Assembly (NCBI RefSeq): GCF_000091045.1
Contig: NC_006687.1
Span: 174,001 to 238,000 of the forward strand
Direction of reading: 5' to 3'
Length of the DNA stretch: 64,000 bases
From: Cryptococcus deneoformans JEC21
Taxonomy: Eukaryota; Basidiomycota; Tremellomycetes; Tremellales; Cryptococcaceae
Position numbers and translations under genes: made by a program
Notes under the pieces: model-generated
What the model was told of the DNA's origin: nothing
Databases searched by the model: none
The model's input: only the letters and a program-made list of their open reading frames with translations
Part shown: positions 35,267 to 46,540 of the stretch, one piece after another
Layout of the letters: each line of letters starts with the position of its first letter
How positions within the stretch are numbered: the stretch's first letter is position 1

Positions 35267-36047
35267 CTAAGCCGCGGGCTCTTCCGCCTCCTTCTTCTTC
35301 TTGACTTCCACCTAGAATGATACATCAGCCATGTTTAGACTTGCATGAAAGACTGTACACACCCTCGTGATCTGATCCGCCGGTACACCCTTCAACGCTC
35401 CCACCTGTTGTCTAATCATCTCCACAATCTCATCTCCCACATCACCTTGAATAACAATTTCCTCCTCTCCTTGAGGTGTCTTGCTTACGCTACTACCGGT
35501 AGCAAATTTCCCTGCGAATTGTTTGGCAGCCTTTTTGAGGTCAACGCCGAACAATTCGAGGTTTTGGATATGTGTTTGGTGCTTGCGCTTCGTGCGTTCA
35601 GAGCGCTTAATGATGATCTATTTAAAGGAATGAATATACGAAGCATTTACGCAGGAATCCAAAAAGGATGTCTCATACCTTGGTCTGTTCCTTCTTTTTG
35701 GCTTCGGCTTCAGCCTTCTTAGCAGCTTTCTTCTCCAACTTGGCCGCATCCGCTTCGAGCTTCTCCTGCTTGTCCAAAGAAAGGGTACCAATTCGACTCG
35801 CCAAAGCGCCTGCAGATTCGATCAGCGTTCCTTGCTCTAGTATCACATAATATTATGTGATAAAATTGGATGCCGCCTCACCTTCACCCCATACCCTCTC
35901 ATACTCATCCTTGTCCTGCTCTTCAAGCCATGCCTTGCACTTTGAAACTGATGGTCCGAACTCGCAGTATTCGGTGGGCAAACTGCAAACTGCACAGTAG
36001 AAGGGGTGAACCTGCTTTGTGGAAGGACCGCTAACCGCTGAAGCCAT
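35267..36047 (-). CDS. TMA22: translation machinery-associated protein 22 (DENR homologue)
   Basis: Starts MASAVSGPSTKQVHPFYCAV at 36047. The N-terminal zinc-binding region (FYCAVCSLPTEYCEFG...KCKAWLEEQ) is followed by a Lys/Glu/Ala helix with KKEQTKIIIKRSERTKRKHQ. The SUI1-type domain comes next (LFGVDLKKAAKQFAGKFATG, EEEIVIQGDVGDEIVEMIRQ). The last exon encodes EVKKKKEAEEPAA with the stop at 35267-35269. DENR/Tma22 works with MCT-1/Tma20 on the 40S subunit in recycling and in reinitiation after short upstream frames. Size fits the family. Three short introns. Confidence 0.92.
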
Positions 36048-36376
36048 TTTCAGTGCTGTTGGTAGGGTGCTGAGCGAGAGATGTGGACAATAAATATAGA
36101 CATGGCAATCCTGAGATGCTGGGCTCTTTTGCACTGTTGTCTGCTGCTCGCCGAAAGAGCTGGCGAAGTGGAGTTCAAATTACCTCCGCCCGTGAGCCGG
36201 TTCCCGTCGGCAAGACGCGTGCTGCGTGCCTGCGTGCAAAGCGAAGATGTTTGCCAGGAGAACAGCAGCTCTTTTCTGGTCCTTTTTGCGAAATCACCTC
36301 TGCATCAAACTCACTTGCGCCGACCAAAAGCCAAAACAAGGTGCTCTGGACGACAGGCGCTACTTGCTGGATTGCA
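36048..36376. promoter_or_regulatory. shared TMA22/DHHC upstream region with an overlapping upstream ORF
   Basis: An upstream ATG at 36247 opens a 61-codon frame that ends at 36430-36432, beyond the DHHC start at 36377 and in another frame. If the transcript begins before 36247, this frame would limit initiation at the main start. Confidence 0.3.
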
Positions 36377-38025
36377 ATGTCGCTCATACGCAATTGCTCT
36401 GGCGTGGTCATCCGGTGCTTCAAACATGTTGAATACTTTGCCGATTGGTTAACGGGCGCCGCTGGTCCTGTTTTTGTCTTCTTATGCTGGCTTTTGATAG
36501 GCTCTGGGGGTGTTTTGTTCTGTAAGTCTCCCTCAAAGTCTGGATGAGATCAAGCTAAATATTACTAGTCGATGTTGTTGCTCGAGACCTCTCTTTTCTT
36601 TCCCTTCTTCTCCTTTCACCTCTCCTCATCCTTGTCCCTCTCAATCTCTACCTCCAATACTACCTCGTTACCCACGTTCCCCCTGGATTTCCAGCACCTC
36701 GTGCATCGGGACCTGATGAAAATATGAGCTGGATTGTCCCTGATACCAAAAGTATATGGGCGCCGGAAAGGTGGGGGTTCAAGAAGATGGTTAGGCCCTT
36801 AACCAGCAGCGGACAGCCAGAGGGGGCGGCAGAGACTGGAAGGAGGGTGAGACGATGTAGAAAGTGTGACGGACCTAAACCAGAGGTGAGCTTCTCCATA
36901 AGGAAAAACCCTCAGGTCGAATGGCTCATTAACTTCATTCGTACATCTAGAGAACACACCATTGCTCGGTATGTAAAAGATGTATTCTAATGATGGACCA
37001 TCACTGCCCCTGGATAAACAATTGCGTAAGTTGGGAAAGGAAAAAGCTTGTGAATAAAGCATCTAATAAGTGTCAAAACAGGTTGGCCTACATAACCAGC
37101 GGCATTTTGTTCTGTTCATGTGTGTTATCTAAAGCCGTCAATGACCATTTCGCTAATAGTGACCTCTTTTTTAGGGCGTGGTTATCAATAGGATGTTGGG
37201 TGGCGGCAATCCTCGGGTATCATCGGTTCCTCGACACCTTCAAATACCATTCCGAAGTACGTATATGCGCCAATGAAACGAGCATTTGCTTACCCTGTCC
37301 CTTGAAATAGTGGAACTCATGGACACCCAAGCTGGGATGGACCATCATTTGGGTTCTTGCTGTCGCCATAGGTGAGCCTAGCCTTTCGTCATATCGTTAA
37401 ACGTTAACGTCTTTATGTGTCAGGTATTGCTGTACCAGTTTTGACATTGTGGCATTTATATATGGTATCAAATGGGGAGACATCGATCGAGTCTCACGAT
37501 AACGCCTACCTCGCATCAAAAGCAAAGTCTGAGGGTCTCGTACGTACCTTACGATGTCCATTAATTTTGCATCAACTGCTAAATGAGTTGTAGATTTACT
37601 TAAACCCCTATGATCTCGGAAGACGGCGTAATCTTCAATTGTTTTTCAACCTCGGTCCAGGGGGCTAGTGAGTTTTTAAACGTACTACTTTATTTGCCCC
37701 GTTAACAGAATCCTTTACCAGCTCTGCCACCACTCTTCTCTTTCCCTTCCTTATTTCCCCAGCCACAAACGGCTGGTCCTTCTATAGACGTCCCTTACCT
37801 ACCCATCCATTAGCATCCATGAAAGAACTCCACGCCCCCGAACTTGGCGAAGGGCTCATCGCACGTACCAACACTTCGTCTGGGCGTGGCTTGGGATTGG
37901 GCTTAGGACTGGATGTAGGTGGCGATGTCGGCAGTCATGCGGAGGATGGATTAGGAGGGTATGTTATGGGTGATGATGGGAGTCTAACAGACGATGAGGA
38001 AGGAGGAGGTGGGTATATGGACTAA
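36377..38025 (+). CDS. DHHC-type protein S-palmitoyltransferase
   Basis: Exons joined in frame begin [20 protein letters not shown] at 36377. Two N-terminal helices ([39 protein letters not shown]) precede the cysteine-rich domain [25 protein letters not shown] and the catalytic [10 protein letters not shown]. Two further helices follow ([39 protein letters not shown]). A TSIE sequence replaces the usual TTxE motif, followed by [20 protein letters not shown], the conserved C-terminal aromatic region. The tail is glycine-rich and acidic. It attaches palmitate to cysteines of membrane-associated proteins at Golgi, ER or vacuole. It resembles the Pfa3/ZDHHC16 group most, but the subfamily is uncertain. 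Confidence 0.88.
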
Positions 38026-39039
38026 TCATTGATGTCAAACCTTTATGATCCTATTCAGATGGAAATCATATATGCGCACAAACCATTTTGAAAGGTTCAA
38101 TAAAGAGTTACAGTATGCTTGGCTAATATCCGTAAACATCACCATATCATTTATGCGCATTCCAGTACAGTACCGCCTCGAGACAACAACATCATATATC
38201 ACCAATCCTTCGGCCATTCCTTTTATCTTTACAAAGGTGACCTTCATGATGCATACAGGACATAGCTTTGAACAGGAGCACAGCGATAGCGTGCGGTACT
38301 TGTAGTCTTCTTCTCGTTGCAGACGTTAACAATGTGTAAATTTCGCAAAGAACGAAGACTTGCCACTACTCTCTTTGACCACCTCTTGTACAAGTAAAAC
38401 CCGCATCCACAGTCCGCAGCCAACAAATCGTCAATATCGTCTCCTACGTAACAATCAACCTTGACGGCATCCCACTTTATCTCTCACGAAGTTTTAAGGG
38501 CTCCAAACGAGACGTAAATCGCGACAATTTATGCTGGGTACATCGATGGAGCGGTGTGGTGCAAGCATGCATGAGGCTTACATAGCTAGGTAGGTAGATA
38601 AGTTGTCAGTCAGTGAAGGCGGACAAGGCGGATGGAGAACGGATTGGTGAAAAGGGAAGTGATGATGGAGATAATTGGCTGTCTTATATTAATAATGGCG
38701 GCATCTATTCGTTGTGTGCACGATTCTAAAGGGGAAAACATCCGTGCGGACTTCCTGTTTTCATGCCCAGCCAAAGCAAGTGCCCGGCACAATAACACCA
38801 AGATGGTGCACGATCCCCCAACCGATATTGATCGCCGCGAATTGGATCTTTGTTAGCTGCCATGTATTCTGGATTCCGTCCTCAGTTGACAGCCGTGGGA
38901 AAAATAGAGCGCGTCGACAATCACCGAGGCGAGAAACGGTTGACGGAGGATGTCAACCATCCGGTCAGCTGCGACAACTTCCTTGATATTACCATAAATT
39001 CGGCAGACCAGTCTCACCGCCGTCATCGGAGGAAGCAGT
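38026..39039. other. 1-kb gap between DHHC and RAD9 genes
   Basis: Short frames on both strands only; no splice-consistent coding content. One CGCGT (reverse of ACGCG) lies near 38910, about 130 bp before the RAD9 start. Confidence 0.45.
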
Positions 39040-41250
39040 ATGGACGCCTCGATTAAAGGAGCATCGCATATCAAAAGTAAGCTGGGATGATCGAGAGCGC
39101 ATGCGAGAGCTGATTAATCTTCCTTCCCAGCATTTGTTCGTCTGCTGCAGTGTGCATCAAAGTTCGGAGATGATTTGCACATCTGCATCGGTGAAGGGCT
39201 CGTGAGTATTTCTGCACAATAATGACCCAACTAATTTGTCTCCTAGTGGGAAATGTCTGCGGTAGACTCGTCGAAATCCGCCTTCTGTCTTTTCAAACTG
39301 AATAAGGACTTTTTCTACAAATGGGAGAAGAGGGTGTCTGGACAAATAATATGTCGTATATTAGTCAAGGTAACTTCAACCAGTTTATATATGATAATGC
39401 ACTGATACACTTCAGTCCGTGATAGCGGTCCTTGGTAAAAGCGCCCAAATGTCCACCGTTCAACGTATAGATCTCCGTATTATCGATCCTTCTGATGAGC
39501 TCAAATCGCGGCTCAGAAGGCGCCGTAGAGGCGGTCGTGAAGCTAATGGAGAAGAACAGAAGGTTTTTGTGGATGATGGACCTGCATATCCAGATGATGA
39601 CGAGGCAGTGGGTGGTATTGAGGCAAAGTTGATCATGAGACTGGTCTGCGACCACGGTAAGTGACTAGCCTGCCTACCGCTCGTACGGGGGATCTAACAG
39701 GAAAATGGCAGGTGTAATTCGCAAGCACTCTTTACACCTCGGCACAAGCGAGTTCAACCGAGCAGATGTTGATCCGGAAACGACTCCTTCAGGCTTCACC
39801 ATATCCTCCCGCACTTTGCGCGACTGGCTCGACCATTTTTCCATATCAATGCCTACTTCCGGCTCAAATGCTTCGGGGGGACTGAGCCAATTAGGTTGGA
39901 TGTTTGCTAAGGACCATGTGAAAATAAAATCATGGGAAGGACCGGGAAACGGAAATGCGGGTCTCAGCACGGAGATCACAATCGACACTGAAGAATTTGA
40001 AGATTATGGGCTAATTGAAACGCGATACCTGGACGATGAAGCCACTCAGCAAGGGGGAAATCTTGGGCCAAGAGTAGATTTGACCTTACCTATGAAGGAG
40101 TTTAAAGTGCGTGATCAAGCTTAATGTTGGTCATTTCGAAATGGCTGACTGATTTACTAGGCGACGTTAGTGCTCGCAGAACAACTGTCCATCAATTTAA
40201 ATATGGCATTCTCCGAAGCAGGCCAGCCTCTTACTATCACAAACCTGGAAAATGAGCTCGAATATATCGAACTCTTCTGCGCTATCGCCACCCGCGAATG
40301 TTATGCTTTTGCAGATATCATGTTGCCAGGTCAGGAGTCTTCTGCCCACACGAGAAATGCACAAATATCAAAAAGTCGAACAGCGACAGCACAGCAGCCG
40401 GAAGGGGGTAATGCCTTTCCCCCCTCGTCTAGGAGAAAAAGGGAAGAGCAGAGTCAAAGAAAGGGACCATCGCGGCTCACTTTAACGGCTCAACCAACAG
40501 ACGAAGAAAGGTTGGTCACTGTCTACTTGCCAGAAAATGGTCATGCTCAAAAGCAGCTCTCCCAACGCGCGTCTGACCATATTCACCCACATGCAGAAGG
40601 CGCTGCTTCGGCATCGCCATCCTCCAGACGCAACACCGATCACGAACCGCTGTTCCTCCCCCAAAGCCAGGATGCTGGTTCTCCAGAAACCCTTCCACCA
40701 CAAAGTCAAAGGCAAGCAACCCAAAGTGGGGTGAGAATGACTCAACGGGAAGTTTTGGAATACGCAGGACTAGGAGATGTGAACATGGACGAGCTCGGAG
40801 AGGAGCTAGATTTTGAGGAAGAGGAAGAGGAAGAGGTGAGGGCTTCTCAATTGGGTGATCGAGTCAAACCTTGGGGGAATTCAGCTTCAGCACATCAAAA
40901 AACAAAAGACGAAACTGTGAGACGTCAAGATGTCTCCACACACAGGTCAGCCAACACTACAGGCGCCGAGGAGAGCGATTTTACATGGGATACGACCATT
41001 GATATGGGTCTGTTGGATAGTCGAGTTCGGGCGCAACTTGATGAAGGACATGTCGAAGCAAAAGCCGAGCATATGGAGGTAGAAGAAGCGCAGAAGGATG
41101 AAGATCTATCAATGGAAGAGTGGGATGAGGAAGATACAGACGGGCTGGAACTGACCCAGATACCTGAAAAGTCGAAAGTAAGTAATCTACAATGAAGAAG
41201 TATATGTCACACTGACGAAAGTCTAGTACCGTCCTCTCTTCGATGACTGA
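39040..41250 (+). CDS. RAD9: RAD9 checkpoint clamp subunit (9-1-1 complex)
   Basis: Starts MDASIKGASHIK|TFVRLLQCASKFGDDL at 39040. After short introns it continues WEMSAVDSSKSAFCLFKLNK, the PCNA-like first domain. Further exons contain GVIRKHSLHLGTSEFNRADV, DLTLPMKEFK|ATLVLAEQLS and LNMAFSEAGQPLTITNLENE, which match Rad9 of the Rad9-Rad1-Hus1 clamp (second domain and inter-domain strand). The long C-terminal tail is disordered, rich in Ser/Gln/Arg and later Glu, and contains ESDFTWDTTIDMG. This tail is the usual phosphorylated platform for TopBP1/Dpb11 binding. The last intron (after EKSK) joins to YRPLFDD with the stop at 41248-41250. It acts in the nucleus to activate ATR/Mec1 signalling. 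Confidence 0.88.
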
Positions 41251-41842
41251 AAAGTACTTTCGACGCCTCGTTATATGTTGCCAAAACCTCGTCAGCATTC
41301 ATGTTGTATATTAGCCTATCATGCCCTCGTACTTGTTGAACGATTAATGCGTTTCATCGTATGTATCCATCTCATTTTTTCCTTCTTTGACAGTTTCAAA
41401 CGAGTAAATGATACTGTTGCATGCTGCAAGAGACCAAGGGACGTTTCTTGGACTTCTTTGCACACAAAACACTCGACGCGAAGGGCCTCGAGCGGTAATC
41501 GGATTAGTTATTTAATAGCACGCGTCTGGCCCGTTAGTTTTAAAGATGGGCTGTTCCACCATAACTATAATTAAATAAAGGATAATCAAGTTTTTAACGG
41601 ACGATCCTATTGTCTATCAAACTATTGTACGAATGTACAACAAGTCAATGATACGATACGATACGAAGTACTTGCATGATGGGAACAAGCAAATTGGGAA
41701 TCTGTATTATTGGTTGGACTGCCATACGGGCTATTCGTTGTGGTTCTTCTGTATGCCTGTGAAGTTCCAGAGCTGCAAGCATTTAATTATTTTGCCCGTC
41801 TCTAAAGTCAACAACCAACTGGCTATTTATTATGGGCTTCTG
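41251..41842. other. intergenic, AT-rich, 3' of RAD9
   Basis: About 590 bp without coding content I can support. Confidence 0.4.
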
Positions 41843-42221
41843 AGAGACTGTTCGGCAATATTGTAATTTTGCGTCTGAAGTGCGAACGTCGGATACATCT
41901 GTCCGACAGGGAGTGTCCGAAGAGTGTTGAATCGACCGGCGGGCGGCCGCTGGCAGCGCATTACAACGCGAAAGATGCAGCAGACATCAGACGTGGTGAT
42001 ATGCCAGACAAGAGTCCTGTCTGATGCGTCTGACGGGCGTCTGACGCGTGTCTGATGTTGGAAGGATCTTGCTGAATACGTTTCTCAAAAATGGCGCCGA
42101 ACGTGTCCGAAGACCACCAGACCAAATCTCTTCAGACATCCGGCCATCCACGGCCGTGCCTGAAAAGTTCCCCGAGTCTGAAGACCTTCAGACACTCGAG
42201 AATCGTTGCCGAACAGTCTCT
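41843..42221. mobile_element. 379-bp inverted-repeat element (MITE-like)
   Basis: A perfect 16-bp terminal inverted repeat is visible: AGAGACTGTTCGGCAA at 41843-41858 and its reverse complement at 42206-42221. Both ends also contain GTCTGAAG shortly inside the repeat. The interior is GC-richer than its surroundings and packed with GTCTGA, GTCCGA and TCTGACG variants, for example near 41895-41930 and 42010-42060. Such sub-terminal arrays are typical of DNA transposons with a dedicated transposase. There is no room for a transposase, so it is non-autonomous. I could not find a clear target-site duplication, so the exact ends may differ by a few bases. Confidence 0.6.
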
Positions 42222-42560
42222 TAGGGTTGTAATAGGACTCTCAACCACGGAAGGAGCGGAGCATATAGCTAGCTCATAGAGCACCATCCATACCGAGCCA
42301 TAAGGCTACACCCAGTACTACTAGGCAGACCTCACATAGCTGTTCACCCTACATACAGCTACACCTATACCCCGGTACCTACTAGTGTATGCCAGCCTAT
42401 TACACCTACCTACTGCTGTATACTACACCTACAACACCCTTTCCGCCACATAACCACCATCCCTACGGGAGGGTATAATCCCGATAGCCAGGGGAGTCCT
42501 CGTGGTTGGGACTAATCCACCCTTGACGCTACAACGTAAAACATGTGGTGATGTGATTGA
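42222..42560. other. possible retroelement-derived sequence
   Basis: Contains many CTACACCTA/CCTAC variants (42300-42430) and AGCTAGCTCATAGAGC, resembling the transcribed part of fungal LTRs, plus a short hairpin near 42450-42480. No LTR ends or coding domains were found. Low confidence. Confidence 0.2.
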
Positions 42561-42737
42561 TGACTCAGGCATAAATCTAGGGTCCTCTCTTGTCGATTAC
42601 GACGGCCGAGTTCATTCGTCCGTACCCTCTCTAAAGCGGATTCCCTGTCTGGCTATCTTGGAGGCCGGAGGAACGGAGCTATTTGTCCTGCAAGCCTCCC
42701 CGCTCCCAAAACCTCACCTCTGATTCCCGAATTTTTG

Positions 42738-42876
42738 TAGGCTCGACACAAACCCCCCGACGGTCCCCGCCAAAGTTGCATTTTGCGACAACAAGCCCCT
42801 CCTCGGAACTTCGTGCCGCGTCGGAGACGAGCCAATGTCCGTCGAGGGGCTTGTGTCGAGCCTAGTGTCGAGCCTA
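42738..42876. mobile_element. 127-bp hairpin element with TA-flanked inverted repeats
   Basis: 26-bp arms at 42738-42763 and 42839-42864 are inverted copies with two mismatches (TAGGCTCGACACAA at the outer end). Each outer end is TA, as expected for a Tc1/mariner-type TA target duplication. The right end is followed by a second partial copy of the arm (GTGTCGAGCCTA, 42865-42876), possibly a tandem slip or excision trace. There is no coding capacity, so it would be a small non-autonomous element or a structured DNA hairpin. Confidence 0.55.
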
Positions 42877-42956
42877 GAATTGCCCGTGGTGCGCCCGGAC
42901 CGGAACAGCATGGCGATAATGCTTGATTATGACCTATAACAAGTGGCCCATATTTC

Positions 42957-42966
42957 TATAAAAAAG
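42957..42966 (+). promoter_or_regulatory. TATA box of the aldo/keto reductase gene
   Basis: TATAAAAAAG lies about 165 bp upstream of the start at 43126. Confidence 0.45.
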
Positions 42967-43125
42967 GCTTTGATCGTAAATTCCTTTGGTATTCATCCCC
43001 TCATCAGCCCCACAAGAAGTCACTCTTCATCCTTGCGAAATATTTGCCTTTCGCAAAGCATTCAGAGCTGTAATAGTACTCTCCTCTCTCTCCCACTTAA
43101 AGTTACAGGTTCCATCAAAATCGAG

Positions 43126-44287
43126 ATGAGCGCCCCTACAAGCTTCAAGCTCAACAACGGTGTTGAAATCCCAGCTGTTGGCCTTGGTGAGTTCCCGAAT
43201 TCGGTGTAAAGGAAAGAGGATACCCATTAACTCATTGATACTAGGTACGTGGCAAGCGCCTCCTGGCCAGGTTCAAGCTGCAGTCGCCCATGCGCTCAAG
43301 AATGGATATCGTCACTTAGACTGCGCCTTGATCTATCAAAATGAGGCTGAAGTTGGGGATGGTATCAAAGAAAGTGGTGTTCCTCGTTCTGAAATATTCA
43401 TTACTTCCAAAGTGTGGAACACCCACCAGCCAAACGTTGCGGACGGCTTGAGACAGACTCTTGAAGCTTTACAGACAGACTACCTTGATCTTTATGTAAG
43501 TTCTCTCCAAAATTTAGTGTTCATTGCTGATTAATAGTGCAGCTCATTCACTGGCCTGTTCGTCTCGTTCCCGTAGGTAGACCTATTCCCTGAAGCGACC
43601 ATGATGACTGATGTTTCTTTGTCTGCTATCGCAGAACGAATCCTCTGGCCTCTTGCCAGTCAACCCTGATGGCTCTCGCTCTGTAGACCGAGATTGGGAC
43701 CAGTCTGAGACTTGGCGCCAGATGGAGGAGGTTTACGCTTCTGGCAAGGTCAAGGCCATTGGTGTTGCCAACTGGTCTATTCCCTATCTCGAGGAATTGA
43801 AGAAGACATGGAAGATCGTCCCTGCTGTCAACCAAGTTGAACTTCACCCCTTCCTCCCTCAGCATAAGCTGGTCAAGTACTGTCGTGATTTGGGTATTTT
43901 ATTGGAGGCATATTCACCCTTGGGATCCACTAGTGAGTTTGAATCTGCAGGGATTCTTCGCCTCAACAAGGATCCGATTGACATTTGTATTCATCAGACG
44001 CTCCTCTCCTCTCTGACCCCGAAATCAACGCGATTGCCGAGAAATATAAGACGTCTCCCGCCACTATCTGCATTTCCTATCAAGTCAACAGGGGTATTGT
44101 TGTTCTCCCCAAATCTGTCTCTCCCAAGCGTATTGAGGATAATCTCAAGACAATTCCCATTGAAAAGGAGGACATGGTTAAACTGGATGGGATGGCGGCC
44201 GCCGGTAAAGCGCAGAGAATTAATACTCCCAAGTGGGGCTGGGATCTCGGCTTTGATGATTGGTACGGCCCCGTTAAGCAGCAGTAG
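43126..44287 (+). CDS. aldo/keto reductase (NADPH-dependent, GCY1/YPR1-like)
   Basis: Exons begin MSAPTSFKLNNGVEIPAVGL at 43126. They continue GTWQAPPGQVQAAVAHALKN, GYRHLDCALIYQNEAEVGDG (catalytic Asp and Tyr), FITSKVWNTHQPN (catalytic Lys) and LIHWPVRLVP (catalytic His). Further on are GVANWSIPYLEELKKTWKI, NQVELHPFLPQHKLVKYCRD and the cofactor-binding VVLPKSVSPKRIEDNLK. The stop is at 44285-44287; introns are short. This is an (alpha/beta)8 barrel of about 320 residues reducing aldehydes or ketoses, with glycerol dehydrogenase or sugar-acid reductase activity most likely. It is the first gene of a possible catabolic cluster with the beta-propeller gene 350 bp downstream on the same strand. 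Confidence 0.9.
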
Positions 44288-44636
44288 AATGTGCGAAATG
44301 GATATTATGCATAAATGATATCATCGGGCCTTTCCGAAAAAGCCGTGCATGCGTTCAGTACCATAACACCGATTCGCCCGCACATACTTGTTACGAGCTA
44401 TGTACCGGTGGTTGCACAATCTTCGTTATCCCCGAAGGCGGACTTCATTATGTACGCCTAGTACAAAAAAGTGAGTCGCCAATGGTAGGTCCTTGGGCAC
44501 CTACTTAAGTAGTCAAGAACAGTTACTCATTCGTGAGGCCCTGTATTCATCCATATCGCACCAACCTTTCTGTTTCACGACCTTGCTAGATATTTTTATT
44601 CGCATATCTACTCTAAATAACCACATTATTTTCATC
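44288..44636. promoter_or_regulatory. promoter region of the beta-propeller gene
   Basis: Holds CCG-N4-CGG at 44432-44441 and a perfect 12-bp palindrome CTACTTAAGTAG at 44501-44512, both plausible operator-like sites. No gene in it. Confidence 0.35.
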
Positions 44637-46015
44637 ATGGGATACCGGTTGATAGCTTCCGGCGACCGTCCGTCCTTCACAGTCATCGAATTTGATCCCG
44701 CCCAGTCGGCTTTGAAACTCGAACACAACTATCCTGCTCCGCACAACTGCTCATGGCTAGAGAAATCACCCTTCCGCCAAGAGAACGATGGCACTGTCGA
44801 CAAACTTTTTGCATTGTCGGAGGGCGATGAAAAGGGAGAGCTGTTCACCTTCGAGCTCCACGGTGAGGACGTAAAGATTACCAGTCGCGAACCGACTTTG
44901 GGTGCTCCGGCGCAATGTGAGTACATCAAGCGCTGGGTGGCGTATGCTCTGCAAGTCATCTTTGCATTAACGTTAGATCAGTCCAGCTTCTTTCGGACAG
45001 GTCGGCAGTTGTTTTAGCTACAGTGCGTCTAGCTGCACCTCCAATTTACCGGCCTCGATGTGACAAAAACTAATAGGCACCAGTACTTGGGAGGTTCCCT
45101 TGCCCTCTATCCTCTTTCAGCCAACGGTACATTCGCCAGCAACGTCAAACGCACTGAGATCACCTTCGATTTTACCTACTCATCACATCCAGGTGCTCAC
45201 GGTCCTGTTCCATACCGTCAAAAACAGTGTCATGCCCACCAAGTTCTCGAACACCAGAAGACTGGGTGGTTCTTCTCATGCGATCTGGGCTCCGACCGCG
45301 TTTGGATAGCTCGCCGAAGTCAAGGGAACGCGCAGCTCGAGGTGGTTGGGTCGCTCCACCTGCCCCCAGGCTCTGGACCAAGGCACGCTGTGTTTTCGAA
45401 AGATGGTGAGTGATTTTCACCTGAGGTGGTCGTCCACTTTGTACGGCAAGTCGAGCTGATACATACGCTGCTACAGAGAATCTCGCCTACGTTATCTGCG
45501 AACTCTCTCACCAGGTGCACGCTTTTCCCCTTCCTTCGTCCACAACTGAAAACGTAGAAGACATTCAGCCGCTCTCTGCATTCTCTGCCAACGTCATCCC
45601 TCCTAATGTCCCGCTCGAGCATCAGACTCTCATGGACTCTTCCGAGATTTGGCTTCACCCTACAATTCCCAACGTCATCTACGCTAGTAACAGGTGGCAA
45701 CTGCACATTGCTGAACGCCAGCCTGAATCGCAGGATGTCGCCCCACCGCCCAAGGGTGATTCATTGGCCATCATTCTGCTGAATGAAACGGGCGACAAAG
45801 TGGAAAGCGTGAAACACGTCGAGACTGGACTGGACGCAATCAGGGGCTTCAGAGTCAGTCCTGATGGTAAATATGTGGCCGTGGCTGGTCAAGAAGGAGG
45901 TGGGGTTGAAGTGTATGGCATCACCGGATCGAGAGGAGACGAATGGGATCTCATCGCTCGATTGGGGGAGAAGGAAGGCGTAGGAAGGGGTATCAAAGAC
46001 GTCCTTTGGCTGTAG
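44637..46015 (+). CDS. carboxy-cis,cis-muconate cyclase-like lactonase (seven-bladed beta-propeller)
   Basis: Starts MGYRLIASGDRPSFTVIEFD at 44637. Splicing gives VLATYLGGSLALYPLSANGT, HPGAHGPVPYRQKQCHAHQV, GPRHAVFSKD, SSEIWLHPTIPNVIYASNRW and GLDAIRGFRVSPDGKYVAVA, ending GVGRGIKDVLWL with the stop at 46013-46015. The conserved QxCHAHQV and GPRHAVF blocks are those of the fungal muconate-lactonizing and 6-phosphogluconolactonase-like propeller family. Members close or open lactones in aromatic (3-carboxymuconate) or sugar-acid breakdown. Which substrate applies here cannot be read from the sequence. Four exons, cytosolic, no signal peptide. Confidence 0.85.
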
Positions 46016-46540
46016 CAAAGGGGTGAGACGATTCTCCCGTTCTGAATGAAAATGCATAAGGAAAGTCTCTGAAAAGGAATTGATTGGTAACGTTTACTCT
46101 CTAACAAGCGTGTTTCACACCCGGAAGTATCACTCAATATTTTATGCTAAAGAAGTCAAGTCCTGTTGCATTCAGTTACAGTCGGCAAGCATGCTGCCAA
46201 TAACGAAACCTCTTATGTTACAACCGCAAATTAATAATAGTTAACGGCTACGGTAACGGGAGCAAAACGGTCTAACTCGGCAAGTAACTAGAATTTTGTC
46301 TTATGATACCGGCCCGCGATCGCGGAGATTTATAGTCGGGTGGGCGCTAGCCGAGGAATGCCGAACCTTCAACGATGATGCCTCTTCTGTCTTGCGGACC
46401 GACTGTAATTACCCCAGTCTACTAACGATAATGATGATCTTTACTGTCCATCTCTTTTCTTTGAGGTCTGTTTGTCTTTGTTTCTTCCTTACCCTAATAG
46501 CTTCTCAAAAATCACCCGTGCCTTCCTTCTTCGTCCGCCA
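46016..46540. promoter_or_regulatory. promoter of the Zn2Cys6 regulator with CCG-N6-CGG palindrome
   Basis: The perfect palindrome CCGCGATCGCGG occupies 46314-46325, 216 bp before the regulator start. CCG and CGG triplets separated by six bases are the classic half-site arrangement for Zn(II)2Cys6 dimers. Autoregulation is inferred. Confidence 0.4.
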
